A stretch of 64,000 nucleotides of DNA from Terrabacter terrigena (GCF_042676085.1 NZ_JBHTKH010000002.1:248001-312000); one strand, 5' to 3'; positions 42,859 to 51,124 are shown, counted from the stretch's first letter. Program-made: numbers and translations. Notes: generated by a model not told the origin, from the letters alone.

Positions 42859-44126
42859 GACGCCTCCCTGAAAGGCCGTCCCGGTGGCGTCGGGTCGCCG
42901 GCTGCCGCGCCGGTCGCGGCAGCCTCGAGCGCACAGCCCGCCGAGACAGCAGGTGCACCGACAGGCGGACTGGTCAGCGGCCCGACACGGTCGACGGGAA
43001 GGTCGAGGCGGGCGGCGAGGGCGGCCCAGCCGGGACCGGTGCGTGGCGGGTGGCCGGGCCCGTCCCACTCCAGGGCGGGGACGACGGCCGGCGAGGCGTC
43101 ACGGCGGAACAGCGCAGCCACCGCCGAGATGCGCCTGTGGCCGCCCGCACGAGTCACGTGCACGACGAGGTCGATGGCGGCCGCGAGCTGGGCACGGACC
43201 GCGTCGGGGGCGAGACCCGCCAAAGCCCCCAGCGCCTCGAACCGGGCGACGACGTCGACCGGCGCGTTGGCGTGGACCGTGCCGCAGCCGCCCTCGTGGC
43301 CCGTGTTGAGCGCCGCCAGCAGCTCACGGACCTCGGCTCCTCTGACCTCCCCCACGACGATCCGGTCGGGGCGCATGCGCAGGGCCTGACGCACCAGCGT
43401 GGTGAGGGTGACCTCTCCGGCCCCCTCGACGTTGGCCGGCCTCGCCTCGAGGCGGACGAGGTGCGGATGGTAGACGGAGAGCTCACGGACGTCCTCGACC
43501 ACGAGCAGTCGCTCGACGGGGTCGATGCACCCCAGCAGCGCCGCGAGCAGGGTCGTCTTGCCGGCGCCCGTGCCACCGGACACGACGAACGCCAGCCGGG
43601 CCCTCACGGCCGCACGCAGCACCGGCTCCCACTCACCCGGCATCATGCCGCGGGCACACAGCCCCTCGAGGGACACCGTGTCGCTCGGAGGCACACGGAT
43701 CGTGATGTGCGGACCGCCCGAGACGAGCGGCGGCAGCATCGCGTGCAGCCGCGCGCCGGACGGCAGCTGGCCGTCGACCCACGGGCTGGCGTCGTCGAGC
43801 CGTCGACCGGCGAGCCCGGCCAGGCGCACCGCGAGGGCGCGGGCCTCGTCGGGCTCCATCCCCTCGCCGACCCACTCCATGCCGTGGCCCCGGTCGACCC
43901 AGATCGAGCCGTCGCCGTTGACCGCGACGTCGGTGACGCCGGGTTCGCAGAGCCAGGGGTCGAGAGGCCCTGCCCCCAGCACGCGAGCCGCAAGCGCAGA
44001 GCGTGTCGCGGCGACCCGCCGGGCTCCAAGAGCCCCGTGCTCCTGGGCGGCCACCGCCGCGACGGCACCGCCGTCGGGGGAGACCCCGTCGCGGACGCGC
44101 TGCCACACGGCCGGGCTGAGGCTCAT
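42855..44126 (-). CDS. tadA: Tad/Flp secretion ATPase, TadA family
   Basis: A 423-residue secretion ATPase. Walker A VVSGGTGAGKTTLLAALL (~residue 182), Asp box LVVEDVRELS, Walker B-like RPDRIVVGEVRGAEV and His box GCGTVHAN are intact. ATG 44126 is chosen; TTG 44153 or GTG 44135 are possible upstream. It powers pilus assembly with the TadB/TadC-like proteins encoded downstream. Confidence 0.9.
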   Translation of the reverse strand: MSLSPAVWQRVRDGVSPDGGAVAAVAAQEHGALGARRVAATRSALAARVLGAGPLDPWLCEPGVTDVAVNGDGSIWVDRGHGMEWVGEGMEPDEARALAVRLAGLAGRRLDDASPWVDGQLPSGARLHAMLPPLVSGGPHITIRVPPSDTVSLEGLCARGMMPGEWEPVLRAAVRARLAFVVSGGTGAGKTTLLAALLGCIDPVERLLVVEDVRELSVYHPHLVRLEARPANVEGAGEVTLTTLVRQALRMRPDRIVVGEVRGAEVRELLAALNTGHEGGCGTVHANAPVDVVARFEALGALAGLAPDAVRAQLAAAIDLVVHVTRAGGHRRISAVAALFRRDASPAVVPALEWDGPGHPPRTGPGWAALAARLDLPVDRVGPLTSPPVGAPAVSAGCALEAAATGAAAGDPTPPGRPFREAS

Positions 44127-44142
44127 CGCAGGCACCGATCGC

Positions 44143-44943
44143 TCATGCCGCAACCGCCTGGGCGATCAGCCGCAGCAGGAGCTCGTCGGCCGCCCGCACC
44201 ACCGCACCGCGGCCCCGCGCCCCCGGCGGCAGTCCCTCGGACACCTCCGCCAACAGCCTGCGGTCGTCGCCGATGGTGGCGACGAGCGGCACGTCGAGCT
44301 GGTCCATCACGAGGCTCTCGAGGTCGCGCTCGACCCGGTTGCCGCGGAGCACCGCCCACGGTTCGATCGGGAGGAGCGGCGCCTCGTCCCACGAGCGCGC
44401 GACCGGCTCGCGGAAGCCACCGAGCAGGCGCCGCACCTCCGGCACGACGGCGGCGGCTGCGGCGAGCTGGGGCACGTGCGAGCCGACGAGCACCACGACG
44501 GCGTCGACGAGCACGGCCACCGACGCCAGCACCCGGTCGTCACGCGGCAGGTCGAGCACGGTCACCTCGTGCGCGTCTGCGAGCCCCGCGACGACGTCGG
44601 GCACGGTGTCGAGCCAGCCGTCGAGCGCGTCGCCTCCCACCGGCGCGGCGCCGGGCGCGACGCCGGACCCGGGTCTCGTGAGCACCGGGACCCCGCACGC
44701 CATGGGCAGCTCGTCGGCCAGCCCCAGCCCGTCGACGACGCCCGCGACGTCAGCGAGCTCTGGCCACCGCCAGCCCGGCTCCTGCTCGAGCCCGAGGAGG
44801 ACGTCCTTCGGACCGCCCCACGGGTCGAGGTCCACGAGCACGGCCGACCGGGAGGCCGCCGCCGCCCGCACGGCGACGGCCGCGGCGAGCGTCGACGACC
44901 CGAGCCCGCCGGAGGCGGGGACGAAGGCGATGACGGTTCCCAT
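44143..44943 (-). CDS. ssd: Septum-site-determining/CpaE-like P-loop protein
   Basis: A 266-residue MinD/CpaE-like protein. The N-terminus MGTVIAFVPASGGLGSSTLA is a deviant Walker A (GGLGSST rather than GKGGVGKT), with VLVDLDPWGG following. Homologous to M. tuberculosis Ssd (Rv3660c), first gene of the same pilus operon. It probably localises the secretion apparatus. The deviant P-loop lacks the usual lysine, as is common in Ssd/CpaE proteins. Confidence 0.82.
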   Translation of the reverse strand: MGTVIAFVPASGGLGSSTLAAAVAVRAAAASRSAVLVDLDPWGGPKDVLLGLEQEPGWRWPELADVAGVVDGLGLADELPMACGVPVLTRPGSGVAPGAAPVGGDALDGWLDTVPDVVAGLADAHEVTVLDLPRDDRVLASVAVLVDAVVVLVGSHVPQLAAAAAVVPEVRRLLGGFREPVARSWDEAPLLPIEPWAVLRGNRVERDLESLVMDQLDVPLVATIGDDRRLLAEVSEGLPPGARGRGAVVRAADELLLRLIAQAVAA

Positions 44944-45127
44944 GCGCCAACCGTCACGCAGCCGCCGGGCCCGGCCCAGCGGCATACGCAAGCCGGTGGA
45001 AAGGCCACCCCGCGTCCGAGGGGGTGTGGACAACCAGCCCGCCACCCAGCGCTGGGGCTCCGAGCCGGCTCCGAGGCAGGCTCGCCGGCGGCCCGGGCCG
45101 AGGCCATCGACGTGGGCGAACCGGCCC

Positions 45128-45215
45128 GGAAAACGGTGGTGGCCTCCGTCCGGGGGAAGACGGAGGCCACCCTCACGAGACTGGCACCGGGGGGGAGGAG
45201 CCAGATCGCGCGGCG
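45128..45215 (-). ncRNA. 6C-like small RNA
   Basis: Read on the minus strand there are two consecutive hairpins with C-rich loops. The first is CTGGC/GCCAG (45204-45200, 45185-45181) with a run of seven C in the loop. The second is a perfect 13-bp stem (45171-45159 with 45150-45138) with CCCCC in its loop, followed by TTTT at 45133-45130. Two C-loop hairpins ending in a terminator define the actinobacterial 6C RNA. From memory, M. tuberculosis 6C (B11) lies between Rv3660c and Rv3661 on the Tad-operon strand, the same place. A TTGACG -35-like box is at 45244-45239. The 5' end is a guess. Confidence 0.6.
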
Positions 45216-45393
45216 CTCGACCCGCGAGGGGAGCGCCTCGTCAATCGTGGAGGTTCGACCTTCGGAATGCAAACCGGGATGTCGCGACACGCGGCCGTTT
45301 CTCGGGATTTGTCACCACACGACAATGTGCGTCCGAAATGTCCGGAAAGCGCTTCCATTTCGAAGGCCGACCGTGGAGATGGTCCCACACAGG

Positions 45394-45427
45394 TGGAGGC
45401 CCCTCGACCGGGGTCGAGGGGCCTCCA
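45394..45427. terminator. Perfect 16-bp hairpin in the gene-free stretch 44944-45738
   Basis: GGAGGCCCCTCGACC (45395-45409) and GGTCGAGGGGCCTCC (45412-45426), plus one flanking T-A pair, form a perfect stem. No T-tract follows on either strand. The 795-bp gap holds this, the 6C-like RNA and a TTGTC/GACAA inverted pair (45309-45325). I see no convincing gene in 45428-45738, which may be another RNA or the leftover of a lost gene. Confidence 0.6.
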
Positions 45428-45738
45428 GAGAAGTCCGGGCTACCAAGCGTGCAATTGTCGAAGTGTCGCTCCGGTTGTGCGCCCGGAGGTGGACTGTTCC
45501 AAGGGAACTGCTCTCGCGTGGGTACTCGGGGTCTTCTCGTGACATCTGTCCTGCGTGGATCCGGATCTACGCCTCTCGGCGATGGGGTTCCTGCAACTGT
45601 TCTACTCCACGGCCTCGGCGTGGCGACAGCCCTGACCTCGTGCGAGGTCCTCGTCAGAGCGAGAAACTGTCCAGCATCGTGGACATCCCGCACGAATCGG
45701 CGGCTTCTCGGGGGCCGCACGGGCGCCTCCGGAGCAGC

Positions 45739-46611
45739 TCAGGTGAGACGGCCGGCGCGCACGGCGTCGCTGACCCGTTCCCCCTCCGCCGCCCCACGCA
45801 CGTACGCCTCCCCTGCCTGCGCGAGCCAGAGCCCGACCCCCGCCGCGTCACCCCGGGCGTAGGCCGCCAGCGACCCCAGGTAGGCCGGGCCGCCGCCGGC
45901 GACGTGGCCGGCCTCCGGCACCGCGACGCCCGTCGGGTCGAGCCCGAGGGCCTGGACGACGGCCCGCTCCATGGCGCGGGCCACGAGCCCGTTGCCGTGC
46001 ACGAAGGGTCGGATCGAGGCGATCTCGGCGTGCACCAGCGCCGCGACGACCGCCGCCGGCACCCGGTTGCTGCCGGCGGCCGCGACGACCATCTCCGAAA
46101 GGGCGGCCAGACGCGCCGCGACGACCGGAGGGGCCGGCGCCGGCCCGAGGTCGACGAGCTCCGCGCAGTCCTCGTCGTCGATGCGGGGGCGCCCGAGCCG
46201 GTCGCCCTCGACGACGGGGGCCGCTGCCGCGACGTGCAGCCGGGCCAACGCCTGGAGCGGCGCCGTGCGCACGAGGGAGACGACCCTCTCGCTCTCGGCC
46301 GTCGCGGCGACGGCGCCCTTGAGGGTCATGAGTCCCGGGTCGAGGTCGTCGGGCCAGCCGCGGGCCCCGCTCATCAGCTCGCGCACCAGGTCGACGGGCA
46401 GCTCGGCCCCGTCGAGGGCGGCGCTCGCCCGCGCCCCGCGCACCCGCGACTCGGCCGCCGCCTCCGGAATCCGCCGGCGCAGGGCCTCGTGGAACCGCAG
46501 CTTCGTGCAGGCCTCGCGCGCGCCGTCGGCGCGGTCGCGCACGTCAGGCAGCTCGGTCAGCGCGGCGAGCTGGTCGAGCAGGGCGGTCTGGGCGGGAGTC
46601 GCGTCGGGCAC
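45739..46611 (-). CDS. Fic-fold protein with degenerate active site
   Basis: A 290-residue protein. Residues ~190-215 (EIASIRPFVHGNGLVARAM) align with the Fic motif HPFxxGNGRxxR, but the catalytic His is Arg, the acidic residue is His and the first Arg is Leu. A segment ARASAALDGAEL (~residue 60) resembles the (S/T)xxxE(G/N) inhibitory helix of Fic proteins, with Asp for Glu. AMPylation activity is therefore unlikely; a regulatory or binding role is possible. No toxin-antitoxin partner is adjacent. It is transcribed in the same direction as the Tad operon but separated by 795 bp. Confidence 0.7.
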   Translation of the reverse strand: MPDATPAQTALLDQLAALTELPDVRDRADGAREACTKLRFHEALRRRIPEAAAESRVRGARASAALDGAELPVDLVRELMSGARGWPDDLDPGLMTLKGAVAATAESERVVSLVRTAPLQALARLHVAAAAPVVEGDRLGRPRIDDEDCAELVDLGPAPAPPVVAARLAALSEMVVAAAGSNRVPAAVVAALVHAEIASIRPFVHGNGLVARAMERAVVQALGLDPTGVAVPEAGHVAGGGPAYLGSLAAYARGDAAGVGLWLAQAGEAYVRGAAEGERVSDAVRAGRLT

Positions 46612-46650
46612 CGGACCAGCCTAGGAGCGGGCCGTTGCCGATCGAACCGT

Positions 46651-46679
46651 TCGACAGCCTCGGCGGCCGTGAGTACCCT
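46651..46679 (+). promoter_or_regulatory. Promoter of the trpL-trpS transcript
   Basis: -35 TCGACA (46651-46656), 17-bp spacer, -10 TACCCT (46674-46679). The expected start site is at about 46686-46687, the A of the leader-peptide ATG, so the leader peptide would be translated from a leaderless 5' end. Confidence 0.65.
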
Positions 46680-46686
46680 CACTGAC

Positions 46687-46725
46687 ATGCGTCCGACGAC
46701 CCGTCAGTGGTGGCTGCCCAGCTGA
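46687..46725 (+). CDS. trpL: trp leader peptide (tandem Trp codons)
   Basis: A 12-codon ORF, MRPTTRQWWLPS, with two adjacent Trp codons. It is followed by an attenuator hairpin and trpS. Stalling at the Trp codons under tryptophan or charged-tRNA shortage would favour an antiterminator; candidate pairing is GGCGGCCCT (46727-46735) with the left arm of the 46759 stem. This is ribosome-mediated attenuation, known for actinobacterial trp genes. There is no ribosome-binding site; the -10 box places the start of transcription at the ATG. Confidence 0.85.
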   Translation: MRPTTRQWWLPS

Positions 46726-46758
46726 GGCGGCCCTCCGACGCGACGCGTCAACCCACAC

Positions 46759-46780
46759 AGAGCCGCCCACGGGCGGCTCT
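46759..46780 (+). terminator. Attenuator of trpS
   Basis: AGAGCCGCCC (46759-46768) pairs perfectly with GGGCGGCTCT (46771-46780), 34 bp after the leader peptide stop and 64 bp before trpS. It is followed by TCGCATG rather than a U-tract, so termination may be helped by other factors. Confidence 0.75.
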
Positions 46781-46843
46781 TCGCATGTCTCGACCATGCG
46801 GGCACCGGGTCGACCCGTGGGCACCCCACGAAGGAGACCCACG

Positions 46844-48016
46844 ATGACGCTCAGCCCCACCCTCGGTACCGACACCGGCCTCCCCCCTGCCGATCCCGCC
46901 GATCCCGCCGGTCCGGCCGGTCCCGCCGGTCCCGCCGGTCCCGGCGACGAGCGGGCCACGTATGCCGTCGCGCGCGAGCGCAGCGCCGTCCTCGACGCAC
47001 TCATCGACGGCCACGCAGCCGGCGACCCCACACGCTTCCGCATGCTCACCGGCGACCGGCCCACGGGGCCGTTGCACATCGGGCACTACCTCGCGAGCCT
47101 GCGCAACCGGGTTCGCTTGCAGGACAAGGGCGTCGAGACGTTCGTCGTCATCGCCGACTACCAGGTGGTCACCGACCGCGACTCCGTGGGCGAGATGGGG
47201 TCCAACGTGCACGGTCTCGTCCTCGACTACCTCGCCGCCGGCATCGACCCGACGCGCACGACGATCTTCACCCACAGCGCCGTCCCGGCACTCAACCAGC
47301 TGATGCTGCCGTTCCTGTCGCTCGTGACGGACGCCGAGCTGCGCCGAAACCCCACGGTGAAGGACGAGCTCGCGATGTCGGCCGGGCGCCCGCTCTCCGG
47401 GCTGCTGCTCACCTACCCGGTGCATCAAGCGGCCGACATCCTCTTCTGCCACAGCCGCATCGTCCCGGTGGGCCGTGACCAGCTGCCGCACCTCGAGCAG
47501 ACGCGAGCCATCGCGCGCCGCTTCAACACCAGGTATGCCGCCGGGCACACCGTCTTCCCCGAGCCCGAGGCGCTGCTCAGCGACGTCCCGCTGCTGCTGG
47601 GCACCGACGGCACCAAGATGAGCAAGAGCAAGGGCAACGTCATCAACCTGCGCGACACGGCGGACGAGACGGCGGCCCGCATCCGGGCGGCGCGCACCGA
47701 CTCCGAGAGGCGGATCACCTTCGACCCCGACGGTCGCCCGGCGGTGGCCAACCTCCTGACGATCGCCGGGCTGTTCCTCGACGAGTCACCCGAGTCGGTC
47801 GCCGAGCGCGTCGGCGACGGCGGCGCCCGGGTGCTGAAGCGGGTCGTGACCGACGCGGTCAACGAGTCCCTCGCAGGACACCGGGCGCGGCGGGCCGACC
47901 TCGCTCGCGATCCGGCACACCTCACGTCGGTGCTGCACGACGGCAATGCCCGCGTCAACGAGGTCGCCGAGCGCACGCTCGCGACCGTGCGGGCGGTGAT
48001 GGGCATGAGCTACTGA
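46844..48016 (+). CDS. trpS: Tryptophanyl-tRNA synthetase, TrpRS-II-like
   Basis: A 390-residue class I synthetase charging tRNA-Trp. A PADPAGPAGPAG repeat opens it (~15-30). The HIGH motif is in GDRPTGPLHIGHY (~72-84) and KMSKS in TKMSKSKGN. The blocks TGDRPTG, NRVRLQ and FVVIADYQ resemble the Deinococcus TrpRS-II and Streptomyces TrpRS1 group, some of which resist indolmycin; resistance here is untested. AAGGAG precedes ATG 46844. It is regulated by the trpL attenuator. Confidence 0.93.
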   Translation: MTLSPTLGTDTGLPPADPADPAGPAGPAGPAGPGDERATYAVARERSAVLDALIDGHAAGDPTRFRMLTGDRPTGPLHIGHYLASLRNRVRLQDKGVETFVVIADYQVVTDRDSVGEMGSNVHGLVLDYLAAGIDPTRTTIFTHSAVPALNQLMLPFLSLVTDAELRRNPTVKDELAMSAGRPLSGLLLTYPVHQAADILFCHSRIVPVGRDQLPHLEQTRAIARRFNTRYAAGHTVFPEPEALLSDVPLLLGTDGTKMSKSKGNVINLRDTADETAARIRAARTDSERRITFDPDGRPAVANLLTIAGLFLDESPESVAERVGDGGARVLKRVVTDAVNESLAGHRARRADLARDPAHLTSVLHDGNARVNEVAERTLATVRAVMGMSY

Positions 48017-48049
48017 GGGAGAGGACGAGATCGCCACGGCGCCCACCCG

Positions 48050-48128
48050 GCCTGACTTCCCAGCCTGACTTTCCCAGCCTGACTTCCCAGCCTGACTTCC
48101 CGGCGTGACTTGCCGGCCTGTCTTCTCG
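48050..48128. repeat. Six tandem 13-14 bp units, GCCTGACTTCCCA type
   Basis: Six degenerate units starting at 48050, 48063, 48077, 48090, 48103 and 48116 lie in the 150-bp spacer between convergent trpS and the acyltransferase. The period is not a multiple of three, so they are non-coding. They are too short and close for CRISPR. Confidence 0.8.
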
Positions 48129-48166
48129 GCTCCCCACCTGTCGAGGCCGTATGCCGTGTCGCCTGC

Positions 48167-48979
48167 TCAGCCCCGACGGAGCTTGCGCGCGGACGCGCGG
48201 GATCGCCTGCGGGAGCGCTTGGCCCGCTGTTCGGCTGCCAGGTCGGCGCGCCGCATACCCTCCTCGTCGATGCGCAGCCCGTCCTCGACGCTCGGCGCCG
48301 TGCCACCCCGCGACCGAGGCAGCCACCAGCGGTCGGCGTCGTCGCGCGGCTGGTCGGGGTAGGCATCCATGGCCTGCTCGAGCAGTGCCGCCACCCGGGC
48401 ACTCAGCTGCTCCGAGACGGCATACGGGTCCGCGTCGGCTGCGGGGCGGAGCGGCTCGCCGACGACGATCGTGACCGGGACGCCGCGGCGCAGGCCGAGA
48501 CGCCCACTGCGCCCGATGCGGTGGCTGCCCCAGACTGCGACGGGGACGAGCGGGACCTGGCACCACGTCGCGACGGCGGCGGCACCGGGTCGGAACGGCC
48601 GCAGCTCCCACGAGTGCGAGATCGTCGCCTCGGGGAAGATGCCGACGACCTCGCCCGCCCGGACCGCCTCGACCGCGTGCCGCAACGCGACCTCGCCGTG
48701 CGCACGGTCGACCTCGATGTGCCGCATGGCCCGCATCGCGTCACCGAGGACGGGCGGCAGGAAGACCCCGTGCTTGGCGAGGAACCGCACGTAGCGGCCG
48801 CGCTCGCGACCGACCAGCCCGACGAACAGGAAGTCCGGAGAGCTCACGTGGTTGCTCGCCACCACCGCACCTCCCGACATGGGCAGGTGCTCGACGCCTC
48901 GGACGTCGATGCGCAGGCCGAGCGCGGCGAAGCTCGCGCGCGCCGCCCGGACAACGAGGCGGTAGGTCCGTTCGGTCAC
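48167..48979 (-). CDS. PlsC-type 1-acyl-sn-glycerol-3-phosphate acyltransferase family protein
   Basis: A 270-residue membrane-associated acyltransferase. Motif I is SNHVSSPD (NHX4D, ~residue 41), motif III GIFPEATIS (~112), and LVPVAVWGSH follows. It transfers acyl groups in glycerolipid synthesis. A basic Arg/Lys-rich C-terminal tail is unusual. It starts GTG 48979, reading VTERTYRLVVR. Confidence 0.88.
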   Translation of the reverse strand: MTERTYRLVVRAARASFAALGLRIDVRGVEHLPMSGGAVVASNHVSSPDFLFVGLVGRERGRYVRFLAKHGVFLPPVLGDAMRAMRHIEVDRAHGEVALRHAVEAVRAGEVVGIFPEATISHSWELRPFRPGAAAVATWCQVPLVPVAVWGSHRIGRSGRLGLRRGVPVTIVVGEPLRPAADADPYAVSEQLSARVAALLEQAMDAYPDQPRDDADRWWLPRSRGGTAPSVEDGLRIDEEGMRRADLAAEQRAKRSRRRSRASARKLRRG

Positions 48980-49032
48980 ACCTCATCTTCGACGCCGCGC
49001 CCGCCCCCGGATGCCGACGACACCCCGCCCAC

Positions 49033-49078
49033 CGATCGAAAGAGCACTCCGCCACGTGACGGAGTGCTCTCTCGATCG
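49033..49078. terminator. 19-nt-arm hairpin, member of dispersed palindrome family
   Basis: CGATCGAAAGAGCACTCCG (49033-49051) pairs with CGGAGTGCTCTCTCGATCG (49060-49078) with one mismatch, between the phoD stop and the acyltransferase start. Its right arm and the segment at 27054-27072 share a GGAG-Y-GCTCTTTCG core on opposite strands, indicating a common element. Confidence 0.65.
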
Positions 49079-49121
49079 CGGGTTGGTGTGAGGGATTGCG
49101 CTCTCGATGAGAGCGAGGGGG

Positions 49122-50867
49122 CTACTCGGTGGCGTGGGTCTCCTCGCGGATGGTGTCGGCGATGATCTGCGCGTCGCTCGGCCCGGACGCCGCGGACGCC
49201 CCGGACGCCCCGGCGGTGGCCGACGCCGCGGACGCCTCGGACGCGGCGGCGGACCGGCGGGCGGTCGTCGAGGGCAGCGGGTTGTCGGCCGTCTGGCGCA
49301 GGCCGCGCTCACCGTCGTCGAGGACGAACTCGGCGCGCGTGAACACCTCGGCGCCGGGCGTGGTCACGACCGGCACGCAGCGGTAGCGCGCTGTGAGCCC
49401 GGTGGGCGTGATCGTCGTCGAGACGTAGCCGCGCAGGTTGGTCCAGAAGCGCAGGTTCGGGTTCCACGCCGCCCACGGGTGCTGGCCGCTCGCGCTGTCG
49501 TAGCCGTTGCCGCCCGACGTGATCGAGCTCGTGACGAGCTCCGAACCGACCACCGCGCCGGGGTCGTCGTAGTCGAGCTGGAGGTCCGAGGCCCAGTGGG
49601 CGTGGACGTCGCCGGTGAGCACCACGGGGTTGCGCACGCCCGCGTCGACCCAGCCCTGCGTGATGCGCCGGCGCGAAGCGGGGTAGCCGTCCCAGGCGTC
49701 CATCGAGACCGTCGTCCTCGCCGTCGCGTCGTTGTCGCGACGGCCGAAGAAGACCTGCTGGCCCAGCAAATCCCAACGCGCCTGCGACTGGCGGAACCCC
49801 TCGAGCAGCCACCGCTCCTGCTCCATGCCCGGCAGCGAGCGCGACGGGTCGGCGGCGTCGGCGCAGTCCTTGTAGCCGTCACCGCAGGCCTGGTCGGAAC
49901 GGTACTGGCGCGTGTCGAGCATGTGGAAGTTGGCGAGGCGACCCCACTGGACGCGGCGGTAGAGGTCGAGGTTCGGGCCGCTCGGCACGGACGACCGTCG
50001 CAGGGGCATGTTCTCGTAGTACGCGCGGTAGGCCGCGGCCCGGCGCTCGAGGAAGGTGGGCGTCTCGGCCGGCTTCTCGGGGATTTCGCCCGCGTAGTTG
50101 TTGTCGACCTCGTGGTCGTCCCAGACGGCGAGCCACGACGCCGCGGCGTGGGCCGCCTGCAGGTCGGGGTCGCTCTTGTACTGGGCGTAGCGCTGCCGGT
50201 AGCCGGCGAGCGTCTTGGTCTCCGGGCCGACGTGGGCGCGCCCGACCCCGTTGCCGGCGCCCTCGTACTGGTAGTCGCCGAGGTGGAGGATCAGGTCGGG
50301 GCGCTCCTCGGCAAGGTGGCGGTAGGCCGTGAAGTAGCCGGCCGGGAGGTTGGAGCACGAGACGAACGCCATCGCGAACGCGGCCGGCAGCTCGAGGGCG
50401 CTCGGCGCGGTCACGGCACGGCCCGGCGCCGAGAGGTGCCTGCCGAGGCGGAAGCGGTAGAAGTACTCGCGCCCCGGCCGCAGCCCTTGCACCTCGACGT
50501 GCACCGAGTGCGCCCAACCGGGCTCTGCTGCAACGGAACCCGCCTTGACGACGTCGGCGAAACGCTCGTCGGACGCGACCTGCCAGCCCAGCTGGTAGGA
50601 GGAGGACGGCATACCTGCTCGACCGTCGGCGGCCAGCGGTTCGAGGGCGAGACGGGTCCAGATGACGAAGCCGTCGGGGGCCGGGTCACCGCTCGCGACG
50701 CCGAGGGTGAACGGGTTGGCCGAGGGGACGACGGCTGCGGCGCTGGAGCGGCTGCCCACGACGACGGAGGAGCCGGCGAGGGCGACGGCGCCCGTGGCGA
50801 GACCGCCACGGAGCACGGAGCGTCGGGAGGAATGGAGCGAGGTGAGCTTCTGGAGTGAGTTGTCCAT
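49122..50867 (-). CDS. phoD: Tat-exported alkaline phosphatase D
   Basis: A 581-residue phosphodiesterase/phosphatase releasing phosphate outside the cell. The twin-arginine signal SSRRSVLRGGLATGAVALAG is at residues ~12-32. PhoD blocks FTLGVASGDPAPDGFVIWTR, LHLGDYQYE, VWDDHEVDNNYAG and VLTGDVHAHWASD carry the Fe/Ca ligands. A C-terminal Ala/Ser/Gly-rich tail (ASEASAASATAGASG) is probably a repeat expansion. ATG 50867 is chosen; an in-frame GTG 50885 is possible. Confidence 0.93.
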   Translation of the reverse strand: MDNSLQKLTSLHSSRRSVLRGGLATGAVALAGSSVVVGSRSSAAAVVPSANPFTLGVASGDPAPDGFVIWTRLALEPLAADGRAGMPSSSYQLGWQVASDERFADVVKAGSVAAEPGWAHSVHVEVQGLRPGREYFYRFRLGRHLSAPGRAVTAPSALELPAAFAMAFVSCSNLPAGYFTAYRHLAEERPDLILHLGDYQYEGAGNGVGRAHVGPETKTLAGYRQRYAQYKSDPDLQAAHAAASWLAVWDDHEVDNNYAGEIPEKPAETPTFLERRAAAYRAYYENMPLRRSSVPSGPNLDLYRRVQWGRLANFHMLDTRQYRSDQACGDGYKDCADAADPSRSLPGMEQERWLLEGFRQSQARWDLLGQQVFFGRRDNDATARTTVSMDAWDGYPASRRRITQGWVDAGVRNPVVLTGDVHAHWASDLQLDYDDPGAVVGSELVTSSITSGGNGYDSASGQHPWAAWNPNLRFWTNLRGYVSTTITPTGLTARYRCVPVVTTPGAEVFTRAEFVLDDGERGLRQTADNPLPSTTARRSAAASEASAASATAGASGASAASGPSDAQIIADTIREETHATE

Positions 50868-51124
50868 GGCGTCCACATTCGTCACCGCCCGACGGCGGCA
50901 GCCGTCCTGTGGCCGAACCCGGGGTGAATGTTGGGGTGGACGTCGGGCCGACCGTTCGGCCCCGGAGCCTGACCGCTCGACGCACTACCCATCGGTAGGG
51001 TTGAGACCTGCCTCACTCGGCCCTTGAAGGGCGAACTAGCCTGCGTTTGAGTTGTCGCAGGGCCGCCAGCCGCGAGCGCTGTGTCGGTGCGACCGCTTCA
51101 TCGTCGATGCGAAAGGGTGACACC

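Noticed and set aside
45241..45720. 159-codon minus-strand frame in the 795-bp gap
   Set aside because: Crosses the 16-bp hairpin, has no ribosome-binding site and unusual amino-acid use for this genome.
45739..46611. Active Fic toxin/AMPylator
   Set aside because: Catalytic His and key Arg of the Fic motif are substituted and no antitoxin gene is adjacent.
46726..46843. T-box riboswitch upstream of trpS
   Set aside because: No T-box sequence or specifier-loop structure; a Trp-Trp leader peptide explains the regulation better.
48050..48128. CRISPR array
   Set aside because: Units are adjacent with no unique spacers, only 13-14 bp long, and no cas genes are present.
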